Positions 25,046 through 33,460 of a DNA stretch of 64,000 bases are shown in pieces. How positions within the stretch are numbered: the stretch's first letter is position 1; the number at the start of each line of letters is the position of its first letter. Both the position numbers and the translations under genes were made by a program. This stretch comes from Brumimicrobium sp033722555 (GTDB lineage: Bacteria > Bacteroidota > Bacteroidia > Flavobacteriales_D > Crocinitomicaceae): assembly GCA_033722555.1 (NCBI GenBank), contig JAWVYS010000006.1:28040-92039 (forward strand). The letters are read 5' to 3'. The notes below the pieces were generated by a model. That model saw only the letters and a program-made list of their open reading frames with translations. It was not told the origin of the DNA and made no database searches.

Positions 25046-25077
25046 AAAGCCCGGGTTGAAAAATCCGGGTTTTTTTT
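25046..25077 (+). terminator. Intrinsic terminator of the YceI gene
   Basis: CCCGG (25050-25054) pairs with CCGGG (25065-25069), extended by A-T pairs, followed by eight T. Confidence 0.8.
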
Positions 25078-25132
25078 ATGTCATTTTGAACCGATTTTAA
25101 TATTCGCTGTACAAGACCAAAAAACATCAATT

Positions 25133-26044
25133 ATGAAAACACAAATTATTAAGATCGCATTTATTTTGGGAGTAATTGTTTCACAACCTGTAAATTCTAT
25201 CGCACAGTATAACAAATGTGCGGCCCAAAATGTAATCACCGAAGAAAGAGAAGTCGTAGTTTATGACGAAGAAACCAAGACCGAAAAAGTGGAAATTGTC
25301 AAACAAAAAGTAGAAACCGATAATTACGGTAATGCCGAAGGTAATCAGTACGATCTCGCTGTTGATGGTGCTTTTAAAGGTCAGACGATCGCGGTGTTAC
25401 ACTTATACACCGGAGAAGGTTTCGATTTCAGTAAACCGAAAGCATCTCTCGAGGAAAAAGGGTTCTCCATTTACAGATGGCTTAATCAACCGCCGAGTCC
25501 TGAAGATTTAAAAACAGCTCTTGACAAATCATGTCAGTTGTGGATAATATCCGACCAAGTCCAGAAACTAAATAATGAACATTTAAAAGTTATCAAGGAA
25601 TTTTTTGATAGCGGAAAGGGAGTTTATATCTGGGGAGATAATCAGCCTTATTATGCCGACGCGAATTTCGTTGCAAAAGGACTTATCGGTGCTGAAATGA
25701 ACGGAAACACTATTGGCAATCAGACTGTAGATCTTCAGAGAAACGGTAAGCAGGTGGGACTAACCCCGAATCACCTCATATCCACCGGGCTTCAATACAT
25801 CTATGAAGGAATAACAATAGCCACAATTACACCGGTAGAAGGAATGGAACCATTGGTGTACGGTTCGGCAGGAAATCTGGTAACCGCCATATACGATAAA
25901 GACAATAAACGATTGATTCTTGATGGTGGTTTTACACGACTGTACTACAAATGGGATACGGCAGGAACGGGACGTTATGTTAAAAACGCAGCAGCCTGGC
26001 TGGTTAATTATGAATATTTCGGTGATGAAGTAGTGTCGAATTAG
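25133..26044 (+). CDS. Secreted protein with GATase/ThuA-like fold, function unknown
   Basis: 303 residues from the ATG at 25133; the longer frame from 25043 would include the YceI terminator, so it is rejected. Signal peptide MKTQIIKIAFILGVIVSQPVNSIAQ. The central region (about 85-290) alternates strands and helices like a Rossmann or GATase-type fold: GQTIAVLHLYTGEGFDFSKP, CQLWIISDQVQKLN, VIKEFFDSGKGVYIWGDNQPYYAD, then GSAGNLVTAIYDKDNKRLILDGGFTRLYY. The style is close to DUF4350-like domains such as that of the gene at 6649-8001. An upstream segment (about 35-60) has Glu/Val/Lys repeats. No catalytic Cys or Ser motif is obvious. Confidence 0.62.
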   Translation: MKTQIIKIAFILGVIVSQPVNSIAQYNKCAAQNVITEEREVVVYDEETKTEKVEIVKQKVETDNYGNAEGNQYDLAVDGAFKGQTIAVLHLYTGEGFDFSKPKASLEEKGFSIYRWLNQPPSPEDLKTALDKSCQLWIISDQVQKLNNEHLKVIKEFFDSGKGVYIWGDNQPYYADANFVAKGLIGAEMNGNTIGNQTVDLQRNGKQVGLTPNHLISTGLQYIYEGITIATITPVEGMEPLVYGSAGNLVTAIYDKDNKRLILDGGFTRLYYKWDTAGTGRYVKNAAAWLVNYEYFGDEVVSN

Positions 26045-26068
26045 GTAGTTCATCAAACAAAAAATCAG

Positions 26069-26110
26069 GGCCGATGGGAATTCATGTTAGTTGAATTTTC
26101 ATCGGCTTTC
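26069..26110 (+). terminator. Intrinsic terminator after the GATase-like secreted gene
   Basis: GCCGATG (26070-26076) pairs with CATCGGC (26100-26106) and the stem continues through two G-T pairs into AATTCA/TGAATT; a T-rich tract follows. Confidence 0.7.
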
Positions 26111-26244
26111 TTCTTTGATTTCAATCGAAATCAAAAAAGTTTTAAACAGTTCTTTCTAAGCTATATGGAAGCTCAAAGCATTTCCTTTAAAGAAAGTTAA
26201 TAATTAGTTAATCCCGTACTTTTTTTTATTGGAAGATATTGACT

Positions 26245-26252
26245 TATTTTTG
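26245..26252 (+). promoter_or_regulatory. Putative -7 box of the secreted T9SS cargo gene (TATTTTTG)
   Basis: TATTTTTG matches TAnnTTTG with TTGA six nt upstream; the leader to the ATG at 26357 would be about 100 nt. Confidence 0.35.
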
Positions 26253-26356
26253 TTTTGAAAATCTACTAATGAACTCCTTGAGGCAACCATTCAGATGCTG
26301 AAACCGTTAGTGGGTAAGATTAGGAATCCGTTTTAGATCCTGTTTTTGTAAATTAT

Positions 26357-28369
26357 ATGTTGAATATCTTTAAAGCGTTTGCTGCTGCCACCTTCCTCCT
26401 TTTTTTAGGATCAACTTCATTTGGACAGACTTTTACGATAAATTTTGACGATGACACTAAATGGACAGCTGGATCAGGTGCAATAACCTCCTATCAAACA
26501 GATCACAATTATTCCGATCAAAATTGGAGTTTTACAGGTGGTCCTTCGTTGCGCGAAGGAACTGGACTTCAGGATGGGGTAGCTGGGGCTTTAGGTACGT
26601 ATTCTTGGAGGTTAAGGGATGCTGCAGGAACTCAATGGATAGGGACATATAATAACGCTGGCGATATTCAATCATTTGGTTTTGATGTTAGAAGATGGGA
26701 TAATAGTCCGGACCCCAATTATACTGTAGAATACACGATAAACGGTGGTACTTCCTGGAATAATACAGGTATTACAATAAATAATACGTATCTGAGTAAT
26801 TCCAGTAACTGGACGACATTTTCGTATACTTTACCAGCGATTACCTCTGTAACAAGCGGTAATTTCCGAGTTCGGGTCACTAGAACCGCAGGAGAAAGAA
26901 TTATTATAGATAATTTTCAGTGGACTGAAGTTTCAGTTTCTAATACAATTACAACCACCTCCGTTTCCTCGCTTTCTTATACTGTAAATTGTTCTACGGG
27001 TGCAGCCGGAACCGTTGATTTTACATCCACCGGGACCTTTAATGCAGGAAACGATTTTGTCGCCGAACTTTCGGATGCTACAGGTAGCTTTGCCGCTCCT
27101 ACGCAAATAGGAACCCTCACACTTTCTGGGGCAAGTCCTTCAGGAACAATCTCTTTCACTATACCTGCCGGTACAATTTCCGGATCAGCATACAGAATCA
27201 GGGTAGTAAGTACCAACCCCGCCGTCCTTGGCTCTGACAACGGGTCTAACATAACAATTACTTTAAGCGGTGGACCTTGTATTGTTGAACCTCCTCACAT
27301 GACCAGCATTATAATTAACTCATGCAACACAACTTGTGGAGAGGGTGATAATGAGATCATTTTTGGCTCAACCGGCGATTATTCTGTTCTAATGAACAGT
27401 ACTAATTTTCAGCTAAGCTATAGTTCTACAAACCCTCCAACAACTACCTACACGGATGGTTTGGTCACCAATCCAACAACAACTTCAGATCTAAATACAG
27501 CCGCAAGCTGCCCCGGATTATTCGTAGATGGAACAAATGCTACTCTACCGCCAAATTCAACCTTCATGCTCGTGAGTAATAATTTATGTCCGTATGACGC
27601 ACTGGATTTTACCGGACTCTGCGGTTCAGGACCCATTTATGTACTTTACACCACTGACCCCAGCTGGAATTCAAGTGGGAATTTCGTAAACAATCCAGGG
27701 TGTGGAGGTTTGCGCTATGTTCAAACGACCATAACTGCTACGGACGGAACTGTTTCTACACTTGACTATAACTTTGACTGCTCACAGTATTCGGGAACAG
27801 ACGGAGATTATGCAAAATGGAACTATACAGCAGGTGCTCCTATAGAGTACGGGAATAACGGATGTACGATAGATCCTGTTGTACTTCCTGTTGAACTACT
27901 GGAAATGACAGCAACACCAGTCAAAAACGATGTTGAAATCTCCTGGACGACCGCTTCCGAAAGAAATAATAATTATTTCGTATTGTCTCATTCAACTGAC
28001 GGCTACAATTTTGAAGTTATCAATTCGATACCCGGCGCCGGAAATTCAATAAACACGCTCTATTATCAAACCGTTCATATTTATCCCGAAAATGGTTTGA
28101 ATTATTACAGGCTCGAATCTGTAGATTACGATGGAACAATTCACTTCAAAGGTATCAGAGCTGTTGAAATTTCAACGCAGCATGCATTCTATGATACTCA
28201 AAACCAACAAATCATTCTTCCCTCAAAAGATGATTATCAGATTTTGAGTATGGAAGGTAAAATTGTGAGAACAAGCAGTAATACAAATACTCTTTCTTTC
28301 GAAGGAAGAGGAATTTACATTATCCGAAACCTTCAGACAGGTGTTTCTCAAAAGTTGTATATCCACTAA
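26357..28369 (+). CDS. Secreted multidomain protein with type IX secretion sorting tail
   Basis: 670 residues with a signal peptide (ending TSFGQ). The N-terminal part (about 25-195) looks like a lectin or jelly-roll module (WSFTGGPSLREGTG, VRRWDNSPDPNYTVEYTINGG, RTAGERIIIDNFQW). The middle is strand-rich with several Cys. Residues 545-605 (VKNDVEISWTTASERNNNYFVLSHSTDGYNF ... LNYYRLESVDYDG) are the fibronectin-like unit typical of this phylum, and the end (ILSMEGKIVRT ... RGIYIIRNLQTGVSQKLYIH) is a type A-like T9SS sorting domain. It is therefore expected to be exported across the outer membrane and anchored or released. Ligand unknown. Confidence 0.8.
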   Translation: MLNIFKAFAAATFLLFLGSTSFGQTFTINFDDDTKWTAGSGAITSYQTDHNYSDQNWSFTGGPSLREGTGLQDGVAGALGTYSWRLRDAAGTQWIGTYNNAGDIQSFGFDVRRWDNSPDPNYTVEYTINGGTSWNNTGITINNTYLSNSSNWTTFSYTLPAITSVTSGNFRVRVTRTAGERIIIDNFQWTEVSVSNTITTTSVSSLSYTVNCSTGAAGTVDFTSTGTFNAGNDFVAELSDATGSFAAPTQIGTLTLSGASPSGTISFTIPAGTISGSAYRIRVVSTNPAVLGSDNGSNITITLSGGPCIVEPPHMTSIIINSCNTTCGEGDNEIIFGSTGDYSVLMNSTNFQLSYSSTNPPTTTYTDGLVTNPTTTSDLNTAASCPGLFVDGTNATLPPNSTFMLVSNNLCPYDALDFTGLCGSGPIYVLYTTDPSWNSSGNFVNNPGCGGLRYVQTTITATDGTVSTLDYNFDCSQYSGTDGDYAKWNYTAGAPIEYGNNGCTIDPVVLPVELLEMTATPVKNDVEISWTTASERNNNYFVLSHSTDGYNFEVINSIPGAGNSINTLYYQTVHIYPENGLNYYRLESVDYDGTIHFKGIRAVEISTQHAFYDTQNQQIILPSKDDYQILSMEGKIVRTSSNTNTLSFEGRGIYIIRNLQTGVSQKLYIH

Positions 28370-28418
28370 TTCATATATACAAGCCATCGTTCTGCTCGAA
28401 GTTATGGAATGAATTTCC

Positions 28419-28426
28419 TATCTTCG
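28419..28426 (+). promoter_or_regulatory. Putative -7 box 5 nt from the deacetylase start codon (TATCTTCG)
   Basis: TATCTTCG is followed by CGAGA and ATG. The short gap suggests a leaderless transcript for the three-gene operon. Confidence 0.4.
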
Positions 28427-28431
28427 CGAGA

Positions 28432-29415
28432 ATGAATTTGCTGCTGACGTTCGACTATGAGCTCTTTTTCGGAAAGCCTACAGGCACCGTTTCCAGATGT
28501 ATTTTGCAACCAACTAAAAGGTTAATCGCGCTCGGTCAAAAGCACAATGTAAAATTCACCTTTTTCATTGATATCGGCTTTATCATGCGCTTAGAAGCAC
28601 TTAAAGATAAATTCAAAGCCCTCAATGAGGATTACCTTCAGATAACAGCGCAGATAAAGGAATTGATAAACAATGGCCATGACCTTCAGTTACATATTCA
28701 TCCACATTGGGATTATGCCCATTTCAACGGAGAAAACTGGGAAATAGATCTGGATGGACATTACAAACTAGCAGATTTTGATGAAGCTGAATCAAGTAGT
28801 ATCATAAAACGTTATAAAATCGCGCTTGAAAAACTCACCGGAAAAAAAATCACTGGTTTTCGGGCAGGTGGATGGTGTCTTCAACCTTTCTCTCAGTTCT
28901 ATACAACCTTTAAGGAAGCAGGTATTAAAAAGGATTCAACAGTATTTCCGGGAGCTAAACTGGAGTCAAAACATTACTATTTCGATTTCAGAAATGCTCC
29001 AACAAAAGGCCGATACTTTTTTGAAGACGATCTCTGCATGGAAAATAAAGACGGATATTTTCTGGAACTTCCTATTGGAGGATATAAATATCATCCCTTG
29101 TTTTTCTGGCGGCTTTATGCGCTGGGCAGACTATTTCCTTCAAGACATAAAATGGCCGGTGATGGAAATTTCATCGCACAGCCCGGAAAAAAATTTACCT
29201 CACTAAAAAAGAGTACATGGGATCACGTTAGTTGCGATGGCTATTACGCGCAAAAACTAAATACGATCACCAATAAATTCCATAGCAAGGGACGATCAGA
29301 TTTAGTGATCATCGGTCATCCAAAAAGTATGACTCTTTTTTCCCTGGAGAAACTAGACGAATACATAGGTTTACAGAAAAATAAACATTCCTTCATAACG
29401 TTATCCGAAGCATAA
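28432..29415 (+). CDS. Polysaccharide deacetylase-fold protein
   Basis: 327 residues. The NodB-type TIM-barrel motifs are LLTFDYELFFGKPTG (motif 1, Asp and Glu replacing the usual DDG), LQLHIHPHWDY (motif 2, the His-x-His-x-His metal ligands), GFRAGGWCLQP (motif 3) and IIGHPKSM near the C-terminus. Such proteins remove N-acetyl groups from surface or cell-wall glycans; the altered motif 1 makes the exact chemistry uncertain. No signal peptide is seen, so it acts in the cytoplasm or on a lipid-linked precursor. Its stop overlaps the next start (TAATG), so it forms an operon with the acyltransferase-like and SDR genes. Confidence 0.82.
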   Translation: MNLLLTFDYELFFGKPTGTVSRCILQPTKRLIALGQKHNVKFTFFIDIGFIMRLEALKDKFKALNEDYLQITAQIKELINNGHDLQLHIHPHWDYAHFNGENWEIDLDGHYKLADFDEAESSSIIKRYKIALEKLTGKKITGFRAGGWCLQPFSQFYTTFKEAGIKKDSTVFPGAKLESKHYYFDFRNAPTKGRYFFEDDLCMENKDGYFLELPIGGYKYHPLFFWRLYALGRLFPSRHKMAGDGNFIAQPGKKFTSLKKSTWDHVSCDGYYAQKLNTITNKFHSKGRSDLVIIGHPKSMTLFSLEKLDEYIGLQKNKHSFITLSEA

Positions 29416-30317
29416 TGGAAAAGTGGTTGCACCAAAGCGTTATTGACAGAAAGAAATGGGATCACATGGTGCATCAAACCGAAAATGCATCCGTTTTCTG
29501 TCTTTCTTTCTACTTGGATTCCACTGCTGAAGACTGGTACGCATATACCGATGAACAATTCTCCTTTGCCATTCCTGTTCCAGTCTCAGTAAAACTGGGA
29601 ATACCGGGAGTGTATCCGCCCCTCTTTCACCGTGAAGTAAGCGCCTTGGGCAACATCAAAAATATTGACTGGAATGGGTTTGAAAGTGCATTATTGAAAA
29701 GATTTCCTCGAGGAACTTATCAAATTAAAAGTAACACACTTCAAAAACCGAAATCGAAAAAACTTGTTTATCAGCGATTAAATAAAGAAATTTATTCACT
29801 TAAAAGTCAGGCGCGAAGGCAATTAAAAAAATTCGAGGAGTCTGCTTTGACAATCAAATTTGGAACTGACTCTGCTGTTTTAACAGAGGTAATTATACGC
29901 ATTCTAGGCAAAAAACTAAATCTGAATAACAAAGAGGGAGAAACACTTCGAAACCTGGTCAGTGCAGCTGAAGAAAAAAAAATCCTCAGAACTGTAGGAA
30001 TTTTTGAGAATGAAAAACTCTCCGGTGGTCTTATCGCCTTGACCTACAAAAATACAACTCTTTACTTGAAGGGAGCTTGTGAGGAACACAACATGGAGAA
30101 GGGGGGAATGTACGCAGCAATGAATGCACTTATCATAAAATCCTTTGAAGAGGGACAGGATTTTGACTTCGGGGGTTCCCGTGTGGAAGGAGTTCGCTTT
30201 TTCAACACACGTTTTTCGGGTGAGGATCATCATTATTTTCAGTATCATTGGGAAAACGGGCCCCACTGGTTCAAATTAGCACAACATTTTAGGACATGGA
30301 TAAAAAAACAATCTTAA
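29415..30317 (+). CDS. GNAT/FemAB-like acyltransferase
   Basis: 300 residues resembling the BioF2/FemAB-like GNAT group. Residues 100-165 are basic and helical (SLKSQARRQLKKFEESALTI), the later part has RTVGIFENEKLSGGLIALTYKNTTLYLKGACEEHNMEKGGMYAAMNALIIKSFEEGQDFDFGGS, where GGMYAAMNALII and DFGGS are the usual acceptor/cofactor landmarks. Family members transfer aminoacyl or acyl groups in cell-wall or surface-polymer synthesis. It overlaps the preceding gene by 1 nt and the following SDR by 22 nt. FemAB-like and deacetylase genes often sit together in exopolysaccharide clusters, but no exosortase or glycosyltransferase is present here. Confidence 0.72.
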   Translation: MEKWLHQSVIDRKKWDHMVHQTENASVFCLSFYLDSTAEDWYAYTDEQFSFAIPVPVSVKLGIPGVYPPLFHREVSALGNIKNIDWNGFESALLKRFPRGTYQIKSNTLQKPKSKKLVYQRLNKEIYSLKSQARRQLKKFEESALTIKFGTDSAVLTEVIIRILGKKLNLNNKEGETLRNLVSAAEEKKILRTVGIFENEKLSGGLIALTYKNTTLYLKGACEEHNMEKGGMYAAMNALIIKSFEEGQDFDFGGSRVEGVRFFNTRFSGEDHHYFQYHWENGPHWFKLAQHFRTWIKKQS

Positions 30318-31009
30318 TCACAGGAGCTTCCGGAGGACTTGGAGAAGCTATGGCCGATTACTTTTATAATCAAGGACATAAACTCATCTTACATCATTTC
30401 GAACATCCGCTCAAATTAAAGGAAAACGACCGTGTGAAGCATATCCAGGCTGATCTTACGAACTATACCGCGATCAAAGATATGTTTGAGGCTCTCAGAG
30501 CAGAGGAGCCTTTGCTTGATGTTGTGATAAACAATGCCGGAATTTCTAAAAGTGCCGTTTCCTGGAAAGTCGATAAAAAAGACTGGGAGGAAACAATTGC
30601 CCTGAATTTGTCTGCTCCATTTTATATAATCCAGCAGGCCATACCTTGGATGAGAGAGAATAATTTCGGGAGAATAATAAATATATCCTCTGTGGTCGCT
30701 CAAACAGGAGTGTTAGGAACTTCTGCTTATGCTGCCTCAAAAGCTGGTTTAATAGGACTCACCAAAACCCTCAGCAAAGAATTAATCTCTTTTAATATCA
30801 CTGTAAATGCCCTCTCTCTAGGCTACTTTAATAAAGGAATGATCCGTGATGTACCGGACGAATTCCGTGAGGAAATCCTTAAAACGATCCCGGCCAAAGA
30901 ATTGGGCAGCCCTTTAAGTATATGTAAAACCATCGATTTCTTAACCCAACAAGAGACCGCATACATTACAGGTCAAACCATTAACATCAATGGTGGGCTA
31001 TACAACTGA
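30296..31009 (+). CDS. SDR-family 3-oxoacyl-ACP reductase-like enzyme
   Basis: 237 residues with the classical SDR layout: nucleotide motif ITGASGGLGEAM (residues 7-18), DVVINNAGIS, catalytic Ser in NISSVVAQTG and the YAASKAGLIGLTKTL catalytic Tyr/Lys. It resembles FabG (NADPH-dependent reduction of 3-oxoacyl-ACP), but FabG paralogues in polysaccharide or lipid clusters often have other acyl substrates. It is the last gene of the deacetylase/acyltransferase/SDR operon, which suggests the three modify one acylated glycan or lipid. Confidence 0.88.
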   Translation: MDKKTILITGASGGLGEAMADYFYNQGHKLILHHFEHPLKLKENDRVKHIQADLTNYTAIKDMFEALRAEEPLLDVVINNAGISKSAVSWKVDKKDWEETIALNLSAPFYIIQQAIPWMRENNFGRIINISSVVAQTGVLGTSAYAASKAGLIGLTKTLSKELISFNITVNALSLGYFNKGMIRDVPDEFREEILKTIPAKELGSPLSICKTIDFLTQQETAYITGQTININGGLYN

Positions 31010-31047
31010 TAATAAAATATAAGTTCCCGGGTTCCTGATAATTTGAT

Positions 31048-31055
31048 TAACTTTG
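31048..31055 (+). promoter_or_regulatory. Putative -7 box of the small membrane/SPFH pair (TAACTTTG)
   Basis: TAACTTTG is a full consensus match and ends 18 nt before the ATG at 31074; the in-frame TTG at 31053 lies inside it. Confidence 0.5.
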
Positions 31056-31073
31056 CTCAATTATAAAAGTGGC

Positions 31074-31274
31074 ATGAACACAAGAGATCGACAAATATTT
31101 AGAATAATTTTTGGCGCTTTAATAATTGGAGGATCCATATATGTATCGATGAGGTATTTATTCAAAGCTCCTCCTTTGATTAAGGTACTCGTGCTGATTG
31201 GGCTTTTCGCAGTGATTTATCTAACGGTAGATTATATAGTAAAAAAAGGTAAGAAAGACAGATATGGAAACTAG
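31074..31274 (+). CDS. Small membrane protein with two TM helices
   Basis: 66 residues: basic N-terminus (MNTRDRQIFR), two hydrophobic segments (about 11-27 and 35-51) and a basic C-terminal tail (KKGKKDRYGN). No family recognised. It overlaps the SPFH gene by 11 nt, an arrangement that implies translational coupling, and both would sit in the inner membrane. It could be an accessory subunit of the SPFH assembly. The ATG at 31074 is preferred because the TTG at 31053 lies in the -7 box. Confidence 0.6.
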   Translation: MNTRDRQIFRIIFGALIIGGSIYVSMRYLFKAPPLIKVLVLIGLFAVIYLTVDYIVKKGKKDRYGN

Positions 31275-32103
31275 ACAAATGATACGTTACGTTGCAATAG
31301 GTGTTATTGCGCTTATTGTGTTGATTATATTTTTTAATTCTTGGGTGGATGTAAAACCGGGTGAACAGGGGTTTGTATTCAAACCTTACAACTCTCCAAG
31401 TATAGAGGAAGATGAAATTTATCAGGAGGGAACCTATTTCATTCTGCCGTGGAACAGTATGATCACCTATGAGGTAGTAAATAAATCCAAGCAGTACAAT
31501 CAACAGGTGATGGATATAAATGGTACCGATGTTACGCTCGATGTGTCTGTTAACTACAATATAGAGGCGAGTAACGTAGCTAAATTACACATGAAACACC
31601 GTGAGAATTTCACCATCTTCATCGATGATAAAGCAAGAGGTGCCATTAAAGATGTGATAGGACGATATACCTATGAACAGGTTTACAGTTCCAAAAGAGA
31701 AGCACTGGAGGGTGAAATTGAAGCCATTCTGGAAAATGATTTTGAAGGTAATTTCATCAACCTGAATTATGTTGAAATAGCGGATGTTAATTTACCTCCG
31801 AGCATTGCTGCTCAGATTGAAGAAAAGGAAACTCAGAAACAGCGAAACCTGACTGCGAAAGAGAAACAAAAGGAACAGGAATATCTGGCAAACGCGAAAA
31901 TTGAAAAAGCTCGAGGAGATTCTGCACTGATTGTTTCTGCAAAATATAAATCCGAAGCCATCAAACTGGAAGCTGAACAGATCTCACAAAACCCTCAGTA
32001 TATTGAACTGAAAAAATGGGAGAAATGGGACGGTATCGGATCTCCTTACGGAACCAATAATGTATTCGGTGACAAAGCTGTCAGCATCCTGAAATCGAAC
32101 TGA
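31264..32103 (+). CDS. SPFH/Band 7 (prohibitin-like) membrane protein
   Basis: 279 residues. One N-terminal TM helix (about 8-26) is followed by the SPFH domain (about 27-200): VKPGEQGFVFKPYNSPS, YFILPWNSMITYEVVNKSKQY, DVSVNYNIEASNVAKLHM and IGRYTYEQVYSSKREALEGEI. A coiled coil rich in Lys/Glu/Gln (about 200-260) and a short C-terminal tail follow. Prohibitin-like proteins form large ring-like membrane assemblies that organise domains or regulate FtsH-type proteases. Coupled to the small membrane protein upstream. Confidence 0.9.
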   Translation: METRQMIRYVAIGVIALIVLIIFFNSWVDVKPGEQGFVFKPYNSPSIEEDEIYQEGTYFILPWNSMITYEVVNKSKQYNQQVMDINGTDVTLDVSVNYNIEASNVAKLHMKHRENFTIFIDDKARGAIKDVIGRYTYEQVYSSKREALEGEIEAILENDFEGNFINLNYVEIADVNLPPSIAAQIEEKETQKQRNLTAKEKQKEQEYLANAKIEKARGDSALIVSAKYKSEAIKLEAEQISQNPQYIELKKWEKWDGIGSPYGTNNVFGDKAVSILKSN

Positions 32104-32213
32104 TTTCGGTACGTTGATTGCATTCCTGGATTTTAGGACAGGCTATCCGTTATGGGTACAGGGGAAATTTGAATTATGCAACTTCTGTTACTTATATTTC
32201 ACTCATTCAATCT

Positions 32214-32221
32214 TAATTTTG
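32214..32221 (+). promoter_or_regulatory. Putative -7 box of the sterol-desaturase-family gene (TAATTTTG)
   Basis: TAATTTTG matches TAnnTTTG and ends 16 nt before the ATG at 32238. Confidence 0.45.
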
Positions 32222-32237
32222 TCATATTAAAAGATAA

Positions 32238-33134
32238 ATGATGAATGAGTATCTGGAAATCTTCCTCGACGCATACAGATCATATGCCTCCTATCTTTGG
32301 CAAACGATCACTACACCCTTCAAGGAAGGAGAACTCAACTTCTTTTACTTCCTGATAGCTGTTTCCCTTTTGGTCTGGGGACTTGAGCTTAATTTTCCCT
32401 GGCGTAAAAATCAAAGAACTTTCAGAAAAGACTTTTGGCTTGATGCATTTTACATGTTTTTCAATTTTTTCATTTTTAACCTTTTGTTATACGTCGCACT
32501 TTCTAGTGTAACGGTGAGATTTCTTACCGATGCCCTTGAACCTTTAGGATATCAAGGAGGTCACCTGATCGATTTCGGACAAATTCACTGGGGATGGCAG
32601 CTGATTATTTTCTTTCTAATTGCGGATTTTATTCAGTGGTGTGTTCACAACCTTTTACACCGCATACCCTTTTTATGGGAGTTTCATAAAGTTCATCATT
32701 CGGTGAAGGAAATGGGATTTGCGGCTCATTTAAGGTATCATTTTGGTGAAACGTTCATATACAACAGTGCTAAATATATTTCATTGTCTATGATTTTCGG
32801 ATTTCAACTTAAACTCGCGTTCATTGTCCACGCCATTGCCATTACCATAGGTCATCTGAACCATGCGAACCTCGGATGGGACTACGGTCCGGCAAAATAT
32901 GTCATAAATAATCCGAAAATGCATATATGGCACCACGCCAAAAATCTACCTTCATCGCATTCCAAGGGGATGAATTTCGGTATATCGCTCAGTCTCTGGG
33001 ATTATCTCTTTGGGACACATTACATACCACATGACGGGAGAGATATTGAACTTGGTTTTGATTCGGACGAAAATTACGCCCAAAAGTTTTTTTCTCAATT
33101 ATTAGCCCCTTTCAAGAGAAACAATAAATCATGA
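32238..33134 (+). CDS. Sterol desaturase/fatty acid hydroxylase-family membrane protein
   Basis: 298 residues with several hydrophobic segments and the di-iron histidine boxes of the family: HNLLH (residues 137-141), HKVHH (150-154) and a third pair in HLNHANLGW and IWHHAKNLPSSH. These residues coordinate the two irons that hydroxylate or desaturate a lipid chain, at the inner membrane. The product could be a hydroxylated membrane lipid or carotenoid; substrate not determinable. It overlaps a small membrane-protein gene by 4 nt. Confidence 0.9.
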   Translation: MMNEYLEIFLDAYRSYASYLWQTITTPFKEGELNFFYFLIAVSLLVWGLELNFPWRKNQRTFRKDFWLDAFYMFFNFFIFNLLLYVALSSVTVRFLTDALEPLGYQGGHLIDFGQIHWGWQLIIFFLIADFIQWCVHNLLHRIPFLWEFHKVHHSVKEMGFAAHLRYHFGETFIYNSAKYISLSMIFGFQLKLAFIVHAIAITIGHLNHANLGWDYGPAKYVINNPKMHIWHHAKNLPSSHSKGMNFGISLSLWDYLFGTHYIPHDGRDIELGFDSDENYAQKFFSQLLAPFKRNNKS

Positions 33135-33355
33135 ACATCCAAAGAATAATTCTCGCTCTCATACTGTCACTTACTCTAGGACTGGCACCGTTCCAGCCCG
33201 AGCCACACCTGTTTGGTAAAATAAAGTGGGTTCTTGGAGGAGCGAAAGGGATGCAGGCTATGGACTGGTTTGACCTTTTCTTTCACGGCTTACCCTGGGT
33301 TTGGCTCGTTTATGAAATAATTCATGCCTTGATCTCGAAAATCAAAAAAAGATAG
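33131..33355 (+). CDS. Small membrane protein coupled to the desaturase-family enzyme
   Basis: 74 residues. Two hydrophobic stretches flank a short central loop (ILALILSLTLGLAPF; GLPWVWLVYEIIHALISK), with an ATGA overlap to the upstream hydroxylase gene. It may be a subunit, membrane anchor or partner of that enzyme. The family is common in Bacteroidota but has no named function that I recognise. Confidence 0.6.
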   Translation: MNIQRIILALILSLTLGLAPFQPEPHLFGKIKWVLGGAKGMQAMDWFDLFFHGLPWVWLVYEIIHALISKIKKR

Positions 33356-33460
33356 ATCATTTTATCCATCATTTAATAAGTGTTAAACCTTACGGCTCTT
33401 ATTAATTCAACTTTGTCAAAAGAAGGATAATATGTATCTTAAGCGATAAAGAAAATCGCT

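Larger units (their letters stand above)
26045..26356. other. Intergenic region with terminator and distal promoter
   Basis: It holds the hairpin at 26069-26110 and a TATTTTTG -7 box at 26245-26252, about 105 nt upstream of the next gene, implying a fairly long 5' leader. I see no coding frame or further structure. Confidence 0.45.

Noticed and set aside
25043..25132. Longer frame before the secreted GATase-like gene
   Set aside because: It would read through the YceI terminator hairpin; the ATG at 25133 has a clean signal peptide.
29916..30266. 116-codon frame antisense to the acyltransferase gene
   Set aside because: Shadow of a well supported gene; Phe/Cys-rich sequence without motif.
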